This document shows positions 44,073 through 55,780 of a stretch of DNA of 64,000 bases, in pieces (the stretch's first letter is position 1; each line of letters opens with the position of its first letter). The notes under the pieces are model-generated. The model saw only the letters and a program-made list of their open reading frames with translations. It was not told the origin of the DNA and did not search any database. Origin of the DNA: Bubalus kerabau (taxonomy: Eukaryota > Chordata > Mammalia > Artiodactyla > Bovidae); the NCBI RefSeq assembly GCF_029407905.1, contig NC_073628.1:43483501-43547500 (forward strand), given 5' to 3'. A program made the position numbers and the translations under genes.

Positions 44073-45155
44073 AGGCAGGAAAGGAAGTAAAGAAGAGATG
44101 AGATGCAGATCAGGAAGCAGGACTCTTTATAAGATATAAAGTCCGTTAGACTGGTAGCCCTAGACATCTTAGTGATACCATGAAGAGCCTCAGAATGTTT
44201 TGAATGGAAATCTGTAAGGGAGAAGAGGCCATGGAAACAGGAGGCAAAGTTTACCTTCTTCGTGTTTTTTTCTCTGCCTGCAAGTAATATATGGAAAGCA
44301 CCTATAAGATCACTTGGCATGCATGGCATTAGATACGTGTTTTTTATTATTATTATTTCTAATATTATTATTCCAGCAGTTATGAGTCCCAAAGGAAGCA
44401 GATGACTGTATGCAAGTGACTGGTCATAGAACACTCAACAGCTCAGCAAACGAAAAAGCCGCCGCGGATGCTCAAGACACTGCAGCGTCACAGCCAAGGC
44501 TGGTTCCTGGGGGCTGAACCATCCCTGGCGGGGCAGGCCCTTCCCCTGGGCACCACGTGGCCAGCTGCGCACAGGCACCCATGCCATCCTCTCACACAGG
44601 CAAGGCCAGGCACTGCCGAGGTTCCTCAAACACGAGGAGAAGCTACTGCCAGCTCCTGAAGTGTAAGAACAGGGGAAATCTTTCAGCTCTGATGGGTGAA
44701 TTTCAAAGCCTGTTTCTAAAAATGGCTGTTAATAGGCTTTTCTTCACACCAACTGTCCCTATGCCTGCTTTATCAGGTGGCAACTGCATAGCTATTCACT
44801 GTCCTGTGACCAGAGTGATTTCACCAGTCCAAAAAATAATAATAATAATAATTATGGGCTGGAAGAACCCAAAAATAAAAGAGATGAGAAGGGAGGGTCT
44901 GACATGAGGGTTGAGCTTTCTGTCAAATGGTTGGTGGACTGTCTTCACAATCATGTTACTGCAGAGAAAAACAGAAATCCCAAGACGAAGGTGGATGTCA
45001 GGAGCACGTCCACGCATTCGAGATGGACACACAGGAGTGACAGCAAGAGCCAGGGCAGCAGATGTTTAGGTCTGAGACACATGCTGTTTAACATGAACTC
45101 ACCTCCTTTCTACAAGAGACTCAAAAGCACTGTGCTTAAGTTAATGGATGCTGTA
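44073..45155. other. Intronic sequence with AT-rich short repeats
   Basis: ATT runs at 44340-44375 and an (AAT)n run at 44833-44852. No exon or large repeat. Confidence 0.5.
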
Positions 45156-45365
45156 TGTATGCTCAGTCACTCAATTGTGTCTGACTCTTTGAGACCCCAT
45201 GGACTGTAGCCTGCCAGGCTCCTCTGTTCATGGCATTTTCCAGGCAAGAATATTGGAGTGGGTTGCCATTTCCTCCTCCAGGGGATCTTCCCAATCCTGG
45301 CATTGAACCTGGGTCTCCTCCACTGCAAGCAGATTCTTTACCATCTGAGCCACCAGGGGAACCCA
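45156..45365 (-). mobile_element. Bov-tA SINE
   Basis: Full reverse copy ending at the head GAGCCACCAGGGGAACCC. Confidence 0.92.
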
Positions 45366-45639
45366 AGTACTCAGAAATTATCACTCAAGACTCTACCTCA
45401 CCTGTTTCTTCCCAGACTCACTCCTCTCTTCTCATGTCTCTGCCAAAATCAGATGTACCCACGCCCACGGAGAATGGGTTTGGATTTCCCAGTCTTCCCC
45501 TCTCCTTCTGGACTGGCTGCTCTAGAAGGGCAAGGACCAAGTCTAAACCCTATTAGGTCTGTGACCTCTGAGGCCCACATGGGGCTTCACACTATGCTAA
45601 AGGAATGGAGGAAAATTTTTATAGATCTGGGTCCACTAA

Positions 45640-45870
45640 GGATTAACTGGGCACTCACAGTGCACTTTACATACATTAATTATTACAGCACTCTGTTAAG
45701 TGGGGTATTTTATTATCACCTCCATTCACAGATGTGGAGACTGAGGCTTAGAGAAATGAAGTGCCTTTCCCAAAACCATACATATAGCAAATGGCTGAGC
45801 TGGAACTGGAACCTTGGGCTTTTTGGACTCTAAATCCCTAGATCATAGCCAGTGAGCTCTGCTGCCTGGT
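45640..45870 (+). mobile_element. MIR
   Basis: GGCACTCACAGTGCACTTTAC, ATGTGGAGACTGAGGC and AGCTGGAACTGGAACC match MIR. Confidence 0.8.
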
Positions 45871-46208
45871 CACAGGCTGTTCCCTGGTGGTGGTGGGCAA
45901 GGAGAGGTCACACACAGTTGATTCTAACTGACTGCTGTCTTTCATCACCAGAATCCTTTAATCTGTTGCTAATTATAGCAGGTCTAAACCTAGGGTCTTT
46001 AAAGTAGCCTCTAAGATGAGAATATATAATCTGGTCGTAAATGTGTTATTCTTTAGATGAAATGAAACCTGGCCCTGCATCAGAGCAGAAAACTCTCTTG
46101 AATAAATGGATTCATGAAATTTATATGACCAAAATAAAAGATTTCTCTTGGTTTCCAAAATCCTCCAAGCCCCATGGAGGGATCTAAATATGATTATATT
46201 TTCACCAT
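45871..46208. other. Intronic sequence without recognised feature
   Basis: 340 bases; no assignment. Confidence 0.5.
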
Positions 46209-46216
46209 CTTTTTAG

Positions 46217-46396
46217 TCGTGTCCGACTCTTTGTGACCCCTATGGACTGTAGCCCATCAGGCTCCTCTTTCCATGGAATTCTCCAGGCCAGGATACTGGA
46301 GTGGGTAGCCTTTCCCTTCTCCAAGGGATCTTCCCAACCCAGGGGTGGATCCCGCATTGCAGGTGGATTCTTTACCAGCTGAGACACAAGGGAAGC
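46217..46396 (-). mobile_element. Bov-tA SINE
   Basis: Reverse copy; 8-bp target duplication CTTTTTAG at 46209-46216 and 46397-46404. Confidence 0.9.
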
Positions 46397-46494
46397 CTTT
46401 TTAGAAGAGACAGCAGATGGGCTTGTATATTAGTCTTGACCAGAGTGGTTTCTGATGTCTTCAGGAGGGAATGTGAAAGTGATTCGCATAACTA

Positions 46495-47060
46495 ATTTTT
46501 ATCGACAGTATATTATGAAGAAGGCATCGTGCTGGCCACACTGTGTTGATGACGGGGTCCTGGCTCTGAGGACAACATTCAGGTGGAGACAGACACATGC
46601 ATTGTAAGTGTTTATTGAACCCGATATAGAAGGACCTCCCAGGTGGCTCAGTGGTAAAGAATCCGCCTACCAATGCAGGAGACATGGCTTTGATCCCTGG
46701 GTTGGGAAGATCTCCTGGAGCAGGAAGTGGCAACCCACTCCAGTATTTTTCCCTGGAAAATTCCATATACAGAGCAGCCTGGTGGACTGCAGTCCATGGG
46801 GTCACAAAGAGTTGGACATAGCTCACCATACACACACACACACACAATGTAGAAAAGAGCCAGGACTATATAAGCTAAATCTCAGAGAAGCATGCAGGGT
46901 GAATGAGTCACTTGCATGGGTCATTATCAAGGAAAGCAGCAAGACCGAGGCAGCCCTTGCGAGCTGAGCTGAAGTATGTCGAATATTTGATAAATGGACC
47001 CAATGTGAATGGCGTTCCCAGGGGCTGAACAACCCAAAAGTGAGGGAAAGAGCAAAATCA
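46495..47060 (-). mobile_element. L2 fragment, split by a SINE
   Basis: AAGGCATCGTGCTGGCC and later GAACAACCC suggest a diverged reverse L2. Low certainty over most of its length. Confidence 0.4.
46628..46847 (+). mobile_element. Bov-tA SINE with a (CA)n tail
   Basis: Forward; head ACCTCCCAGGTGGCTCAG, body to GGACATAGCTCACC, then a short CA microsatellite at 46829-46846. Confidence 0.92.
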
Positions 47061-47229
47061 AAAGGCACGTCCGTAGTCCCTGGAGATGTATCATTAACTC
47101 TACTTGTAGAATTAGAGGTTTCATAAAATGATTTCTCTCTCTGAAAATGGATCCCCTCATAAAGTATGGGTCTACTGCTCAATTTCTGCACATTCAATCA
47201 CAAAAGGTGGCTCTTCTCAGGGAAAAAGT

Positions 47230-47565
47230 CCTCTCTCACATGCTTTGATCTAGACAGCTTCTCCTCCACCACCTTCATCTGCCAACTCCTCCTCTTCGTG
47301 GTGTCGGTTCTGACAGCGCAGCCAGAGAAGTGTTCACACCCCTCTCCCCAGCTCCCATAGCACTGGTACAGATGCTTCTCATCACATGGACCTTCTGAAC
47401 GGAAACTGTCTGCTTACAAACTGCTGCCTACCCCCACCCTCTTACATGTTAGCTCCCTGAAGGCAAGTGTGTTCACCACCGAGGTTCCCCTGCCTAAAAT
47501 ACAATAGGGACTCAGCAAATCTTTAATGAATAAATTTAATAAATAAACAAATGAGTCGTGGGAGA
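47230..47565 (+). mobile_element. L2 3' end
   Basis: CTCTTACATGTTAGCTCCCTG, GGGACTCAGCAAATC and the AATGAATAAATTTAATAA terminus fit forward L2. Confidence 0.6.
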
Positions 47566-47717
47566 ATTACACAAATTTAGAGGGTGACAAGAAGGCATCC
47601 AGCGATCTTTCAAATTCCCTCCAAGATTCTGATTCTGACAGAGCCAGTAGGTATGAGCATAGCCCATCAGAGGGCCACAGCAGGGAATGCCTTGCCAACC
47701 CGCTTAGTAGAGTCAAT

Positions 47718-48161
47718 TCTATGGCTTTTCCAGTAGTCATGTATGGATGCGAGAGTTGGACCATAAAGAAGGCTGAGCATGCAAGAATTGATGCTTTCAA
47801 ACTGTGGTGTTGGAGAAGACTCTTGAGAGTCCCTTGGACTGCAAGGAGATCCAACCAGTCAATCCTAAAGGAAATCAGTCCTGAATGTTCATTGGAAGGA
47901 CTGATGCTGAAACTCCAATACTTTGGCCACCTGATGCAAAGAGCTGACTCACTGGAAAAGACCCTGATGCTGGGAAAGATTGAAGGTGGGAGGAGAAGGG
48001 TGCAGCATAGAATGATGGTTAGCATCACTGACTCAATGGACATGAATTTGAGCAGACTCCAGGAGACAGTGAAGGACAGAGGAGCCTGGTAGGCTGCTAT
48101 CCATGGGGTCACGAAGAGTCAGATGCAACTTAGCGACTAAATAACAACAACAAAATTAAAC
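47718..48161 (+). mobile_element. BovB LINE tail
   Basis: Forward; starts at the segment coding FPVVMYGCESW and ends in TTAGCGACTAAATAACAAC. 8-bp target duplication GAGTCAAT at 47710-47717 and 48162-48169. Confidence 0.93.
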
Positions 48162-48169
48162 GAGTCAAT

Positions 48170-49565
48170 ACAAACCCTGGCACAATGTATATCCAAAAAA
48201 TCCTGGCTCTTATCATTATGACTTGGGTTCCTTCCACAAGGCATTCTACTATTGAAAGAAATTCAGTATAATCTTGGTTGGAATCTTCAACACTCCCTTC
48301 AGAAGCCAGAGAAAGGAGTGGGAACCGTCTACTGTGAATGAAGACCAGCGCCACTGAAGTCTTGAGGGAACTCGGCAGCCTTTGCCTCATGGGAAAAGTC
48401 ACCGCACAGCTCAACAACCCAGAGGATCCCGCCTTGTACGGATGCTGGCTCCTCCTACTGTTTCCTGAAAGATCAAAGCAAACTAAAGGATCCAGTAGGG
48501 TCTGCCTCCTCCAGAGCTCCACCCCACAGGGGAGTGTGTTCCAGGACCATTATGCTACGGGCTTTGTAGACTGCTCCCAAACAATGATACAGAATCCAGA
48601 CAAAATGCTTTAAAAAAAAAAAATAATATTCTCAAGTTGCTAATCATTCAACTCTATCCCTTCCTGTCCCTCTGGCTTTCAATATCACTTTTAAAAGCAA
48701 CTGCAGCTTTGATTTTCTCTTATTCAGCTTCCTCAAAAGCTGATGATCTTTCCACCAAAACTCCCTCTCCTCAAATGACTTGAGTACATTTTACTTCTAC
48801 TGTGTCCTTTTGGTAGGAACTCTGTTTTCACCAGGCTGCCAGGCAACCATTTGGGTACAGAATGAATGCGTGCTTTTAACCGCTGACCCTGGCACCCCCA
48901 ATCATAGGCTATCCCTCAGATTTTCATCACACAGTCATAGAGCATCTTTTGTGCTCTGCATCAGAGAGGCACTGGGCCACCACCCCAAAGGATTTCCCAA
49001 TGTACTTTCTACACATCAAAGTGAAGGTCTGGAAGCTGACTATAACCACGTCTTTGCAAACAAAAGTGCTGCACACCAGTGACCCCTCTGCAATAGCCAC
49101 AAGAATCAAAAGGCCTCCCCACAGTCCCTCACTATAAGACTGGCATTTGGAAAGAAGAGAATAGATGATGAAAGAAATCTTTGGTAGAAATGACACAAAT
49201 GCAAACTAAAATAAAGCCATAGTCCCCAGAGTCTCCAAAGGCCCAAGCAGATCAAGAGACACTAGAAACAGAGGCTGGAGATGAGCCCTGTGGAGCCCTC
49301 CACAGAAACTCTATATAAGAGTTCAGATTTAGACTGACTTTGATGCCATTTGGTCCATGTCTGAGCCAGACGACATGTATTTCTGTGTGGGATCTGCCCC
49401 CCAGTGCTGCTGCTTACAGACTCTAGTTACTGTTGTTTATGACTGTTTTTAGAACAGGTGGCAGGTTCCCCGTTAACATTTTATTACATGAATCTAAACA
49501 TATTGCCTCTAGAAGATAACTGATTATACATGCAAGCAAATCTTGAAATAGGACTACTTGGAAGG
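48170..49565. other. Unique intron, 1.4 kb
   Basis: A poly(A) run near 48611-48623. ORFs below 131 codons without family features. No repeat assigned. Confidence 0.5.
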
Positions 49566-49572
49566 GATTTCT

Positions 49573-49810
49573 GGGCTTCCCTGGTGGCTCAGATGGTAAA
49601 GAATCTGCCCGCAACGCAGGAGACCTGGATTCGATCCCTGGGTCAGAAAGATCCTCTTGAGAAGGGAATGGCAACCCACTCCAGTATTCTTGCCCGGAGA
49701 ATTCCATAGACAGAGTAGACTGACTACAGTCTACAGACTACAGTCCATGGGATCACAAAGAGTCAGACATGACTGAGTGACTAACATACACACACACACA
49801 CACACACACA
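49573..49810 (+). mobile_element. Bov-tA SINE with a (CA)n tail and internal duplication
   Basis: Forward full copy. The body repeats CTACAGTC/CTACAGAC three times at 49732-49748. CA repeat at 49788-49810. 7-bp duplication GATTTCT at 49566-49572 and 49811-49817. Confidence 0.93.
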
Positions 49811-49817
49811 GATTTCT

Positions 49818-50591
49818 ATAGGATTAGAATGCCACCTTTGTGTTACAGATAGGTCAACTTCCAAAAGTTGGTCCAAATGTTATTTACTTGGCTCTAGAAA
49901 CTCAATTTCCAAAGAAACTGTAGCCTAAAATTGAAAAGACAATGGACCATTAAAGAAAATTATATAAAGAGGAAATAAATCTCCCATAATTCCATTGCCC
50001 TAACATGATCATTTTTACACATTTAGTTCCAAGTTTTTTTACAGAGCTACATCTTTTTACAGTAATGCACATGGGTATAGATTCCATTTAGTATTTTGCA
50101 TTAAGCATTCATAAACATAAGTCAATACTTCTGAAATCTTCATAAAGATCAAATGCTAATCTCACACATAATATACTATCTTTGGAGGACAATTCAACTA
50201 TTTATAACAATGCATTTATAAGAAAAGACTTTCCAGCCACCTCTGGTTTCAAGACACCACCTGTGTCTCCTAAATAGAGTTTCTTTTTTTCCCAGGCTTG
50301 GTTTAATGCTGGTGAACCTGGAAATAACAAAGGGTGAACATGTGTGTTGTGCTTCCCCAGTCTTCATGGTAAGTGGACCCCTGGGTACACTAAAGGGTTG
50401 ATGTCAGACTAACCTACATTCCAGATGCAGGTGATCTTGGGCATATACACCCCACAGAGTAACAAACACTGGACCAAGAACTTTTCTAAGTACCTTGGAT
50501 ACATTGATGAATGAATAACACAAAAACCTCTGTCTAAACTGAGCTTAGTGGGGATACACAAATGATAAACAAGAGACATGATAAGAAAATT
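49818..50591. other. Intron, possibly old repeat debris
   Basis: 49960-50220 recalls the ancient element seen near 4500 (AATAAATCTCCCATAATTCC). No exon. Confidence 0.4.
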
Positions 50592-50600
50592 AAACAGTAT

Positions 50601-50778
50601 CTTTGCGACCCCATGGACTATAGCCCACCAGGCTCCTCGGTCTATGGAATTTTCCAGGCAAGAATACTGGAGTGGGTGGCCATTCCCTTCTCCAGGCGAT
50701 CTTCCCAACCCAGGGATCAAACCCAAGTTTCCTGCATAGCAGGCAGATGCTTTACCATTCTGAGCCACCAGGGAAGCC
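50601..50778 (-). mobile_element. Bov-tA SINE, 3'-shortened
   Basis: Reverse copy; flanked by AAACAGTAT (50592-50600) and AAATAGTAT (50779-50787). Confidence 0.9.
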
Positions 50779-50790
50779 AAATAGTATGTT

Positions 50791-51063
50791 GCTGCTGCTG
50801 CTAAGTCGCTTCAGTCGTGTCTGACTCTGTGCGACCCCATAGACAGTGGCCCACCAGGCTCCACCGTCCCTGGGATTCTCCAGGCAAGAACACTGAAGTG
50901 GGTTGCCATTTCTTTCTCCAATGCATAAAAGTGAAAAGTGAAAGTGAAGTCACTCAGTCGTGTCCGACTCTTAGCAACCCCATGGACTGCAGCCCACCAG
51001 GCTCCTCCATCCATGGGATTTTCCAGGCAAGAGTACTGGAGTGGGGTGCCATTGCCTTCTCCG
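50791..51063 (-). mobile_element. Bov-A2 SINE
   Basis: Reverse dimer with four TGC units. Perfect 12-bp duplication AAATAGTATGTT at 50779-50790 and 51064-51075, sharing its left copy with the neighbouring Bov-tA. Confidence 0.95.
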
Positions 51064-51149
51064 AAATAGTATGTTAGGAAGGATCAAATACTATGGAGGA
51101 AAAGTAGATCACATGAAGGGAACCAAGAAAGTTGAAAGGACTGTTTACA

Positions 51150-52680
51150 GCTTCCCATGGGTGGTCTGAGTAGGTCTCACTGAGAAAGTGAGAAGCCATG
51201 AAGAAGGTGAGGGAGTTAACCACGTGGCTATGCAGGGGCTGTGTGTTCTAGAAGAGGAATAACCAGGATAAAGAGCCCAAGTGGGAGCATGCTTGGAGTA
51301 TCTGAGGCCTGCTTGGTTTGGGCAGTGAGACTGAGAAGTAGGAGAAGAGGTCAGAGAGGGTCAAATCACACAGGACATGGTAAGAACTTTGACTCTGCAG
51401 AGTTTTGAGCAGAGGAGTGATGTGATCAAACTTTGTTTTAAAAGGATCACACTGGCTGTTGTGGGGAAGATAAACAAAAGAAACAGAATGATACCAGCTA
51501 GGGTATCCTCAGATACGCAGATGACACCACCCTTATGGCAGAAAGTGAAGAACTAAAGAGCCTCTTGATGAAAGTGAAAGAGGAGAGTGAAGAAGTTGGC
51601 TTAAAACTCAACATTCAGAAAACTAAGATCATGGCATCTGGTCCCATCATTTCATGGCAAATAGATGGGGAAGCAATGGAAACCGTGAGAGACTTTAGTT
51701 TTGGGGACTCCAAAGTCACTGCAGATGATGACTGCAGCCATGAAATTAAGATGCTTGCTCCTTGGAAGAAAAGCTATGACCAATCTAGACAGCATGTTAA
51801 AAAGCAGAGACATTACTTTGCCAACAAAGGTCCGTCTAGTCAAATCTGTGGTTTTTCCAGTGGTCATGTATGGACGTGAGAGTTGGGCTATAAAGAAAGC
51901 TGAGCACCGAAGAATTGATGCTTTTGAACTGTGGTGTTGGAGAAGATGCTTGAGAGTCCCTTGGACTCCAAGGAGATCCAACCAGTTCATCCTAAAGGAA
52001 ATCAGTCCTGAATATTCATTGGAAGGAATGATGCTGAAGCAGAAACTCCAATACTTTGGCCACCTAATGCAAAGAACTGACTCATTGGAAAAGACCCTGA
52101 TGCTGGGAAAGATTGAAGGTGGGAGGAGAAGGGGATGACGGAGGATGAGATGGTTAGCTGGCATCACCGACTCGATGGACATGAGTTTAAGTAGGCTCCA
52201 GGAGCTGGTGATGGACAGGAGGCCTGGTGTGCAGCAGTCAGTGGGGTCACAGAGTCGAACACGACTGAGCTAGTGAATTGACTGAACTGAAGCAGCTAGG
52301 GGGCGTTGTAATCATCCAGCAGAGAAATGGCAGCGCCTTAGGTCGGTGGGGGACCCGTGGTAAGAGCAGAGGCTGGATTCCAGATGTGGTCTGGAGACAA
52401 AGCAGCAGGACTACCCGGTGAATTGGACATGGGGTCTGAAAGAGAGTGGCCAAGGACCTGTGCAAGGTTTTAGCCGCTCAAAGTGTGGTTAACAGACAGA
52501 GAAGGAGATTGAAAGGAGCAGGACTAGAAGTTGGAAACCCATGAGAAGGCTTCTGCCTAATCTAGACACAAGATGATGAAAGTATGAACAAGGCTGCTTG
52601 TAGAGGAGATGTAGAGAAACAGATGGATTTTAAAGGTTGGGATAAAGCTGTTAGTAAGTAAGTTAAAATTTCAGATAAGC
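51150..52680 (-). mobile_element. L2 LINE 3' region, split by BovB
   Basis: Reverse L2: GAGGTCAGAGAGGGTCAAAT, GAGTTTTGAGCAGAGGAGTG, ATGTGATCAAACTTTG. After BovB it continues with TGTAATCATCCAGCAGAGAAA. Confidence 0.85.
51504..52292 (+). mobile_element. BovB LINE, 5'-truncated
   Basis: Forward; begins just at the YADD box (RYADDTTLMAESEELKS) and continues to the tail with frameshifts. 9-bp duplication CAGCTAGGG at 51495-51503 and 52293-52301. Confidence 0.95.
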
Positions 52681-52699
52681 ATTTTGTAGCCCTTCCCCT

Positions 52700-53090
52700 A
52701 ATATCCATTCATTCTTTCCTTAATGGTGTAGAATTTTTAGCAGGATATATGGGTGCCCAGCTAAAGATTATGTTTCCCTGGTTCTCCTGCAGCTATGACC
52801 AACTCTGGCCAATTGGATGTGAATGAAAGTGATATTTGCAACGTCCAAATTCTGCTAATTCCCTTGCACATTTGCTTCTGTATAGAATAAATGTTAGAGA
52901 CGAGAGCAACCATCCCGGAGGATGAAATGGAAGATACACACTGAGGATGGCTGAGCAACAAACTCAAGCCACACATCAACGTGCTCATCATTGCCTACCC
53001 AGGCTTGTTTATGAGAGAAACATGCTTTTATCTTGTTTAAGCCTCTGAGTCAGGGGTTTGCTTTGTAAAAGTTGCCTAACTTTTAGCCCA
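52700..53090. other. Probable ancient repeat, family not assigned
   Basis: CCAATTGGATGTGAATGAAAG and TTTATCTTGTTTAAGCCTCTG resemble an old mammal-wide element. Not resolvable by eye. Confidence 0.4.
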
Positions 53091-53837
53091 ATGAATGTAA
53101 GTTCTTTTAGCTGTTTCAAGCACAAAGCCCTAACACCAAATGTTATCAATCCCAGGAAGCCAGGACAGTGTTTGACAGGGAAGGATTTCATTCCAACCCG
53201 CCTCTGCTCATTTGTTCTTAAAATATCTGAACAGGGCTTGAGCTTCAATGCCCTGAGTCATTGCACAGGAGGCACATGTCCAGAACAAACTGCTGCTCAT
53301 GGAACTGATGTTTACTGAATAATGCATTGCTTCTTTATTGAAGAAGCCCAATCCAACACCACATCAGAAGCAGAGGTCTCAAGAAGACGTATTATGTCAT
53401 CTGCCTCTGAACAGAAAACAGCATCTCCAAGAAAGCTCAAATTCTCCATACAACCCAATCATCACTTCCTGATTGATCAATGAGCCAAGCGTGTGATGAC
53501 AGACTCCCCCCAACCCAAAGGAGGCAAAATAAAGTTCTAAACTGGCACGGAACAAAAACATCCTTCAGTCAAAGACAAAGCCTAATTGTGTGGGAGTCTA
53601 AGAAGTGACCACTGCATACAGAAGGGATGGAGCTGAAACCTGTGCACCCAGCACCTCAGCCCAGCCCCCCAGGGCTTCCATGCCCACTAATGTAAATGCA
53701 TGTAGTCCATGTGGGAAGACGGTCCCCATGCCCTGCAATTTGAAGGGCCCACTGCATGAAATACACTGGTCCATTATCAGTGACTGGACCAAGCACCCTT
53801 CATTCATTCTTTCCCTGATCATCAAGCTCAAGAGACT
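53091..53837. other. Unique intron
   Basis: 750 bases without an assigned repeat or exon. Confidence 0.5.
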
Positions 53838-54012
53838 AAAAAAAAAAAAAAAAAAAAAAAATGCAGAGAATCAACAGTTGACTCCCCTTCCCACCATGGC
53901 TATGGAGCATTCCATTAGACGGTTGTACTGTAAATTGCTAAGCCATTCACTGGTTAATGCACATCTGGGTTGTTTCCAGACTTGGGCTATCGTTCGTAAA
54001 GCTACTATAAGC
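53838..54012 (+). mobile_element. Poly(A) run followed by an old interspersed element
   Basis: 24 A residues at 53838-53861. Then 53895-54012 contains AGCATTCCATTAGACGG and CATCTGGGTTGTTTCCAG, of the same ancient type as 4490-4790. Confidence 0.4.
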
Positions 54013-54944
54013 AAACAAAAAGGAAAAACTGCAGAGAAGAAGGTGAAGGCTCAGTGGAAGCACATGACAAAAATCATTGCTGGCACGTGGGTCAAAGGAG
54101 GGGGTTGACCCAGCCTGGGAAATATCACACCCCTGCAGTGAAATGGCTTGAAGTCTGGGAAGATCAAGATCAAGTAGGTAGATTTCCTCCCAACGGGTTA
54201 CTTGTAAACATGTCTCCAGGCAACGAGAGCATTGGGCTAAACTGTAAAGCCGTGACATTAAGGCTCGTAAAGTTGAGAGGAAAGGGGTTAGGACTCGGTT
54301 GAGATCATCCAAAGAGCAAATATTTATTGAGCATGTCAAGTCAGATGTAGAGAGTATCGTGTGACAAGACAGTCTCTGTCCTCATGGTGCTCGGGGTCTA
54401 GGGTGGAAGTCACACCACCAGCCATGACAGCAGGCAGCGCTCAGCACCAAAAGGAAACACACACGGCGTGAGAAGACAAATGGGCGGGGACTCGAGTCTA
54501 GTGTGGGGCGTGGGGACAGCACAGCCCTTCCCAAGAGGCCGGAGGTAAGCGGAGGCAGCAGTGCTGTGGGGGTGCACTTGCCACGCGAATAGGATGGAGG
54601 TGATTCCACCTACGAAGACAGCCTATGAAATGGGGTTGATCATTTCCTGCTTCATGTAGGTAAAATATTGCTGATACTCTGTAATGTGTAATCAAAGATT
54701 CACTCTGTTGCCACAATCATCTATATGGAGAACAGAAGAAGTCACTATGTAAATTTTAGAAGAAAGGCACAATATCGTTATCTTAAAAAAGGAAATAGAA
54801 ATTTTGGTGAATCAGAAGATCTAGACCCCTGTAGGGAACTCAGAATCACCTAGTTCCAATTGTTCTCATCGTGAATATGTCTAAGTCAGTCAAAACCGAT
54901 GTGAATGAGAACCGTCATTGTGATTCAGCGGACTGAAAATCAGA
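54013..54944. other. Mostly unique intron with a short L2 piece
   Basis: 54315-54420 resembles reverse L2 (AATATTTATTGAGCATGTC, CTGTCCTCATGGTGCTCGG). The rest is unassigned. Confidence 0.45.
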
Positions 54945-55075
54945 CGGTGGGCATCTTCTGCCCACCTCTGCAACCACTGACAATCTCTGTGGCTTCCTTT
55001 CAAGCGAGAAATTGCTTGGCTTTCTCACCCTGTCTCTTCATCTGAAAATAAGAGGCTGGATGAAAACAACAGTCT
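54945..55075 (+). mobile_element. MIR fragment
   Basis: Diverged MIR: CTTCATCTGAAAATAAGAGG. Confidence 0.5.
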
Positions 55076-55077
55076 TT

Positions 55078-55104
55078 ATGACAGCTGTCATTTTAAAATG
55101 ACAG
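55078..55104. repeat. Overlapping perfect palindromes
   Basis: ATGACAGCTGTCAT (55078-55091) overlaps CTGTCATTTTAAAATGACAG (55085-55104). The block holds three ATGACAG arms and a CAGCTG E-box. Confidence 0.8.
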
Positions 55105-55354
55105 TCCACAGCGAAAGCTGGCACTTCACATGGTGACTTGGTATAATACTTATATTTATTAAATTTGAATGCATTTACTATTTCTTAATTCTATTGTAAC
55201 CCATGTCTTTGAACTTAAAAAAAAAAAAAGCTGGTTAGATCCACAAGATAATTCCATGTCTCATAGGTTGCGACTGGAAGTTTGAACAATTTCAGGCTAG
55301 GTCATAGCTAAGGGACCTTCCCACCCTGATTCTGGAACTTGTCAAAATGATCAT
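55105..55354. other. AT-rich spacer
   Basis: A poly(A) run at about 55218-55230; otherwise nothing assigned. Confidence 0.5.
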
Positions 55355-55510
55355 CTAATATTTAGTGCCTTACAGTTTTCCAAAATGATTTCACAGGACT
55401 CCCCCGGGATCCTCACAGCAGTGGTGTGACATGGGCAGAGGGTCTAACGTGAGTCATCACAGATCACAGGGCGAGATTACGACAGCGCTGGGCCCAGACC
55501 CTGTGACTGC
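55355..55510 (+). mobile_element. MIR fragment, diverged
   Basis: Matches MIR order from the start region to CAGACCCTGTGACTGC. Weak. Confidence 0.45.
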
Positions 55511-55689
55511 ACAATGGCAGCGATGCCCGCCTTGTCCAGTAGCTCTTCTCTAGGAGAATTCCATCTCCTGATGACCCCCTGCCCTCAAGCTTCAGCTTAA
55601 ATGCCTCACCCACAAAGCAGGAGGCAAAACCAGTGCACATGTTCCAAGAACGTAATGTTAGTCTTCATGGTCACGCCCTTGTTCCAGCC

Positions 55690-55780
55690 TTCAGGAACTG
55701 CCCAGTGCCAGCCACAAATGCAGGAAACTTGGTCCCTGCCCTGGAGGAGCTCTGAGTCTAGCAGAAAAGAAATCCACCCA
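55690..55780 (-). mobile_element. L2 3' fragment
   Basis: CCTGCCCTGGAGGAGCTCTG, with the preceding CAGTGCCAGCC context, is reverse L2. It explains part of a 187-codon chance ORF at 55601-56164. Confidence 0.55.

Noticed and set aside
50779..51075. Regularly repeated blocks resembling a direct-repeat array
   Set aside because: The two similar halves are the normal dimer structure of Bov-A2; there are no unique equal-length spacers as in CRISPR.
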